DNA from: Sphingobium_A sp965228065
GTDB lineage: Bacteria; Pseudomonadota; Alphaproteobacteria; Sphingomonadales; Sphingomonadaceae
Assembly (NCBI GenBank): GCA_965228065.1
Contig: OZ245788.1
Location: 3,348,001 to 3,412,000 of the forward strand
Reading direction: 5' to 3'
Length of the DNA: 64,000 nucleotides
Shown: positions 60,492-64,000 of the stretch, one piece after another
Layout: the number at the start of each line of letters is the position of its first letter
Numbering within the stretch: position 1 is the stretch's first letter
Made by a program: the position numbers and the translations under genes
Notes under the pieces: generated by a model
Databases searched by the model: none
The model's input: only the letters and a program-made list of their open reading frames with translations
What the model was told of the DNA's origin: nothing

Positions 60492-61664
60492 ATGGGTCAT
60501 CAACGATACGGAGGTTCAATTTCTGTGATTACTGTCCGCAATACTGCAAGTGCGTTACTTGGCGTTGCCTCGTTCAATGCCGCGGCGTTCAACACGCCGG
60601 TGCTGTCGGTTCAATCGACCGTTCACAACAAACGGCCCGCGAAAGTGCCGCGCACTGAACAGCGCCGTGCACAGGTCTTGGACGAAGCCCAGATCTCCCG
60701 GGTGTTGGCCCACGTTGTCACCGCGTCTTCTGAACTGACCGGCGGAGCCGGATTCACGTTCGAAGATCGCGTCGCCGCGCAATATCTCGCCGCGCTCCTG
60801 TGCGAAGGCGGGGCACCCGGCATCAAGGATCGCATCGTCACGCGCGTGGCTACGCAGCAGGAAGCGTTCGGCGAGCCTCTGGACGATCTCGTCATCGATT
60901 TTCGCGGCACCGACCAGAGTGAAGCGCGGCTCAGCCTGCAGGTCAAACGGTCACTTGTTGTCAGTTCCACTCGCACGAACACGGACTTTCGCGCCGTCGT
61001 CCGACAGAGCTGGACGACGATCAACCATCCCGGATTTCGGGAGGACACGGATCGCTGTGGCGGCGCGACGGACTTCATCGCCGTCGGCAAATATCGCACG
61101 CTGATCGATCTTGGCGCCGCCGCCCGAGCCAGCGAAACTTTGGCGCATTTCGAGCAGCGCTTTGATCGCGGGGGCAATGCAAGTGCCGCTGTCAAGACGG
61201 TCAGGAAGGATATCCAGATCCTGCTCGACGAGGTCGCCGGACGGCCGGTGACGCCCGGCGAGCTTCATCGTTTCCTACGCCATTTCATCATCCTCGAGTT
61301 CGATTACCAGCACGAGGCGGCGACCGGTCCCTCTGGCGCAATCCACGCGCTCGCTGCTGCGATCGTCGCTGCGGAGGCGGACCGCGCACCCTTTGTCTGG
61401 GATCGGCTATGCACCCTCGCGCGTGAAGGAGCCGGTCGTTCGGCCGAGTTCTTCCGGGCAACCCTGGTGCGATACCTATCCCCGCTACTCACCTTGCAGG
61501 GAAGCCGCGCGTTGCGCGCGGATATCCGACAGGTCGACGAACCGGTCGATCGAACGAAGCAGATGATCCGGCGGCACATGCCGTTCCAGGCTGAAGTTGT
61601 AGAACAGCGCCTCCTGCGCCACCGTCCGCTCGCCCATCATCGGCCCGTCTCCGCTTGCCCGTAA
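60492..61664 (+). CDS. PD-(D/E)xK nuclease-like defence protein, truncated
   Basis: The first 340 residues look genuine. GAGFTFEDRVAAQYLAALL (Glu91) is followed by PLDDLVIDFRG (Asp131/132) and LSLQVKRSL (Gln150-Lys152), a D...QxK pattern as in Mrr- and Cap4/DUF4297-type restriction-like nucleases that form the N-terminal effector of large defence ATPases. Residues from about 341 onward are antisense to a transposase fragment (61515-61640), so the native C terminus is lost and the present end is artificial. Start is ATG 60492 or GTG 60525 (GGAGG 10 bases upstream). Family assignment is by motif only. Probably inactive or reduced to its nuclease domain. Confidence 0.6.
   Translation: MGHQRYGGSISVITVRNTASALLGVASFNAAAFNTPVLSVQSTVHNKRPAKVPRTEQRRAQVLDEAQISRVLAHVVTASSELTGGAGFTFEDRVAAQYLAALLCEGGAPGIKDRIVTRVATQQEAFGEPLDDLVIDFRGTDQSEARLSLQVKRSLVVSSTRTNTDFRAVVRQSWTTINHPGFREDTDRCGGATDFIAVGKYRTLIDLGAAARASETLAHFEQRFDRGGNASAAVKTVRKDIQILLDEVAGRPVTPGELHRFLRHFIILEFDYQHEAATGPSGAIHALAAAIVAAEADRAPFVWDRLCTLAREGAGRSAEFFRATLVRYLSPLLTLQGSRALRADIRQVDEPVDRTKQMIRRHMPFQAEVVEQRLLRHRPLAHHRPVSACP
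61515..61640 (-). mobile_element. 5' remnant of an IS1182-like transposase
   Basis: Read on the - strand, ATG 61640 opens MMGERTVAQEALFYNFSLER, continuing HMPPDHLLRSIDRFVDLSDI. This is the characteristic N terminus of IS1182/IS5-related transposases as I recall them. After about 42 residues, homology stops and the frame ends within a few codons. The rest of the element is gone. The boundary near 61515 marks where it joined the nuclease-like gene; the other end of the element probably lies within 61645-61740 but no terminal repeat was identified. Confidence 0.72.
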
Positions 61665-62335
61665 CGAGTGAATCAGACCGTCACCGCGACTTCAAGACCG
61701 AGTTTTTCAATAAAATAGGCCCAATAGCAGCCAGCGGAAAGCAGCTCGTCGAATGTCCACTGCCGGGGCGTTTGCCGTCAATCCGCTTTCTCCAGATCCA
61801 TGGCGAACTGATCGTCCTATGCTCACTTTCCGTCGTCCATTATATTGCGGCAACGGAAGACGAACCCAGACCATTCGACAATGCGGAGCTTCCATAGATG
61901 CAATTCGCTCGGATGCGTGGGTTCCAACACCTGCTTTCCAAATAGCCATTCAGGCCACAGGTCTCTTGTCTCGCGTAGGCCTCGCGCGACAGGCTGGTTT
62001 ATGCGTCACCACTCTACCTTCTGCTGTCTAAAAACAGGAGGACAGAACGCGTTGACGGCTACCAATCCCGATCGCGTAAAGCATCGAGATCGGGCGCTGA
62101 GCTCGATGCGCGAAACTCCCTGAGCCGGAGTTGCGATTCCGGTCCTGGCAATTCGGCGACTCCTCGCCAAACGGCCTCAATCGCGCGCCGCGTGTGATAC
62201 CGGACGCTTAACATTCGCGCCCCTCGAACAACGTTGACCCGCCCTCTTGGACGTGGCATCCGCGAACGCGTCGGGCACAGAACTGTAAAAACCACTGTAA
62301 AAATTCGGTGGCAAGACCAGCTAAGTGCTTGAAAT
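61665..62335. other. Gene-poor stretch between IS remnant and tRNA
   Basis: About 670 bp with no convincing gene. Short frames on both strands lack family features and ribosome sites. A CCCGATC...GATCGGG dyad lies near 62070-62100. A frame spanning 62208-62936 on the - strand runs through the tRNA and is the familiar artefact of antisense tRNA-Gly. An integrase would be expected here for a tRNA-targeted island, but none is visible. Confidence 0.45.
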
Positions 62336-62409
62336 GCGGGTGTAGCTCAATGGCAGAGCAGAAGCTTCCCAAGCTTACGACGGGGGTTCGATTCCCCTCA
62401 CCCGCTCCA
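62336..62409 (+). tRNA. tRNA-Gly (anticodon CCC)
   Basis: A complete cloverleaf. The acceptor stem GCGGGTG pairs with CACCCGC, the D arm is GCTCAATGGCAGAGC, the anticodon loop TTCCCAA gives CCC, the T arm is GGGGGTTCGATTCCCCT, and CCA is encoded at 62407-62409. tRNA genes are common integration targets; this one lies exactly where eroded mobile sequence meets a normal chromosomal gene. Confidence 0.95.
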
Positions 62410-62437
62410 CCTACAGCGTAAATTGGCGCGCGCCGGG

Positions 62438-64000
62438 TCAGCCGCAGCTGCCCGGTGTCGGCCGGTGCCTGATCGGTCGTCCGGCCGCCTTGCCCGTCAG
62501 CTTGCCGCCATCGATCGTCAGCACGCCGTTCACGATCAGCGTGCGCACGCCTTCGCTCAGCAATGTCGGTTCCAGATAGGTCGAGCGTGGGCGGTAACCC
62601 TTGGGGTCGAACACGACGATATCCGCGAAATAACCGGTCTTCAGATGGCCGCGGCGATCGAGCTTGAAGAAGTCGGCGGTGCGGCCGGTGCTCGAATTGA
62701 TGAAGTCGGTGATGGTGATCGCTTTCTCCGCAACCACATATTTCGCATATTTGGTTGGGAAGGTGCCGTACATGCGCGGGTGGCCTGACGAGCCGTCCGA
62801 TCCGGTCATCATCCAGGGTTGCTGCATGAACAGCTTGATGTCGGGCTCGATCATGTTGAACGAGACGATGCTCGATCCGTCGCCCTTGTTGGCGACGATG
62901 ATGCGCAGCGCGGCCTCGACCGGATCGATGCCCCAATCCTTGGCGATCGCGTCGAGCCTCTTGCCCGACCAGGGTCGGCCGGCATCGCGCATCAGCACCG
63001 CATTGGGGCCGCCGCGGCGGACGAGGTTGACCTTCATCTCGGCCACGATCTTTTCGCGCTCGGCCGGAGTCTCGATGCGGCGGACGAGGGCTGCGGCGCC
63101 GCCATCCTGCGCCCAGCGCGGGACGAGCGAGGCGATCAGGCTGGAGCCTGAGGCTTCATAGGGATATTGATCGGCGGTGACGCTCTGGCCAGCGCGGCGA
63201 GCGGCGTCGATGATCGCGATCACATCCGGCGCCTTGCCTTGCACGTCGGCGCCGAGCGCCTTCAGATGCGAGAAATGGACGGGCAGGCCGGCTTCGCGGC
63301 CGATGCGGAGCACTTCGCGCACCGAATCCATCAGCCCGACCGTATAGGAGGATTCGTCGCGCTGGTGCGTGTCATAGACGCCGCCGCGCTTGGCAGCCTC
63401 GCGCGCGACCGCGATCACTTCCTCGGTCTTGGCGAAACTCTGCGGCGCATAGAACAGCCCGGCGGACAGGCCGAGCGCGCCTTCGCACATGCCCTTGGCC
63501 GTGATCGACTGCATGCGTGCGAGTTCGGCCGACGACGGCGCGCGCGCGTCGTCGCCGATCACGGCTTCGCGGACCGAACCGAAGCCGACAAATGCCGAGA
63601 CATTGAGACCGACGCCCGCGCTCGTCACATGATCGAACAGCTTGGCCGGCGAACCCCCGACGCCCTGACCGTACCCGTCGCTGCCGGTCATGATCGTCGT
63701 CACGCCTTGGGTCAGCCACGGCGTGACCAGCCGCTTTTCCGCCGTATCGCCCCAGACGAACGCATCGGCATGAGTGTGCGGATCGATGAAGCCCGGTGCG
63801 ACGACCATGCCCTTGGCATCGATCACTCGCGCGCCGCGATATTTGCGGCCGGCATTGGGGCCGATGGCGACCAGCTTGTCGCCGACGATCACGACATCGC
63901 CGATCACCGGCCTGGTCGAGGCGCCGTCATAGATGGTGCCGCCCGCGATCACCGTGGCGGTCGGCGCGGGTGCGGCGCCGAGCAGCGGCGCGGAGAGGGC
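62438..64000 (-). CDS. N-acyl-D-amino-acid deacylase-type amidohydrolase (partial, 5' end outside window)
   Basis: Metal-dependent amidohydrolase of the D-aminoacylase family, which hydrolyses N-acyl-D-amino acids. GFIDPHTHAD supplies the HxH metal ligands. Other family segments are GALGLSAGLFYAP, THQRDESSYTVGLMDSV, PVHFSHLKALG and GSDGSSGHPRMYGTFP with the catalytic Asp. The frame is open to 64000, where it reads SAPLLGAAPAPTAT, apparently the end of a secretion signal, so the protein is probably periplasmic and the true start lies outside. Unrelated in function to the catabolic island and likely chromosomal backbone. Confidence 0.88.
   Translation of the reverse strand, partial: ALSAPLLGAAPAPTATVIAGGTIYDGASTRPVIGDVVIVGDKLVAIGPNAGRKYRGARVIDAKGMVVAPGFIDPHTHADAFVWGDTAEKRLVTPWLTQGVTTIMTGSDGYGQGVGGSPAKLFDHVTSAGVGLNVSAFVGFGSVREAVIGDDARAPSSAELARMQSITAKGMCEGALGLSAGLFYAPQSFAKTEEVIAVAREAAKRGGVYDTHQRDESSYTVGLMDSVREVLRIGREAGLPVHFSHLKALGADVQGKAPDVIAIIDAARRAGQSVTADQYPYEASGSSLIASLVPRWAQDGGAAALVRRIETPAEREKIVAEMKVNLVRRGGPNAVLMRDAGRPWSGKRLDAIAKDWGIDPVEAALRIIVANKGDGSSIVSFNMIEPDIKLFMQQPWMMTGSDGSSGHPRMYGTFPTKYAKYVVAEKAITITDFINSSTGRTADFFKLDRRGHLKTGYFADIVVFDPKGYRPRSTYLEPTLLSEGVRTLIVNGVLTIDGGKLTGKAAGRPIRHRPTPGSCG

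Noticed and set aside
62208..62936. Open frame on the - strand running through the tRNA-Gly gene
   Set aside because: It encodes the familiar false peptide arising from antisense tRNA-Gly and overlaps the amidohydrolase gene in a different frame.
1..64000. CRISPR arrays, rRNA genes, riboswitches, complete insertion sequences and prophage
   Set aside because: None seen. Repeats are limited to those listed; no array of regularly spaced repeats or phage structural genes was found.

Overview
The window looks like a catabolic gene island from an alphaproteobacterium of the Sphingomonadales (Sphingobium/Novosphingobium/Sphingopyxis type). This is inferred from GC-rich coding sequence, two TonB-dependent receptors embedded in catabolic operons, four MFS carriers of the 'LSF(V/L)DR' type typical of sphingomonads, Rieske oxygenases and many acyl-CoA enzymes. 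No rRNA or other species marker is present, so the genus is inference.

From 1 to 35.3 kb there are several tight catabolic modules. (1) 37-4968: an mhp-like module with LigB-type extradiol dioxygenase, meta-cleavage hydrolase, aldehyde dehydrogenase and FAD hydroxylase, followed by LysR and LuxR regulators. (2) 6974-10872: a thiolase-fold protein without the usual cysteine, facing an enoyl-CoA hydratase, a DUF35 partner, an SDR and a MaoC hydratase. This resembles the retro-aldol side-chain chemistry known from steroid catabolism. (3) 10998-14859: a single-component Rieske oxygenase divergent from a TonB receptor. (4) 14925-25788: SDR, HSL-type esterase, IclR, HAPMO-like Baeyer-Villiger monooxygenase, enoyl-CoA hydratase, a fused double acyl-CoA dehydrogenase, CoA ligase and MFS. 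(5) 25907-28887: epimerase-like SDR, MDR reductase and an APH-fold kinase. (6) 28927-34266: a six-gene operon, nearly all overlapping, of CoA ligase, Rieske alpha and beta, thiolase-fold aldolase, DUF35 and VOC protein. A HpaI-type aldolase is divergent from it.

From 35.3 to 54.9 kb lie a TonB receptor/enoyl-CoA hydratase/CoA ligase/two-MFS operon, a seven-gene operon (alpha/beta hydrolase, VOC dioxygenase-like protein, PrpF/LigU-like isomerase, class III CoA transferase, a second alpha/beta hydrolase, MDR, MFS), and a set with enoyl-CoA hydratase, isocitrate-lyase-family lyase, AcuI-like reductase, IclR and a second VOC protein. Taken together the genes suggest uptake of a bulky hydrophobic or aromatic acid, activation to a CoA thioester, Rieske and Baeyer-Villiger oxygenation, retro-aldol removal of side chains, ring cleavage, and final isomerase/lyase steps. 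The substrate cannot be read from sequence.

From 54.9 to 62.3 kb the character changes. Coding density falls and there are remnants (C-terminal gdhA pseudogene, start of an IS1182-like transposase), iteron-like repeats, an oriT-like stretch, an HTH/PIN toxin-antitoxin pair, two unrecognised proteins (one with an RNxxxH motif) and a PD-(D/E)xK nuclease-like gene truncated by the IS fragment. This looks like eroded mobile and defence DNA. A tRNA-Gly(CCC) at 62336 is followed by a D-aminoacylase-type amidohydrolase that runs off the window, probably chromosomal backbone. The tRNA is therefore a plausible island boundary, although no att repeat was found.
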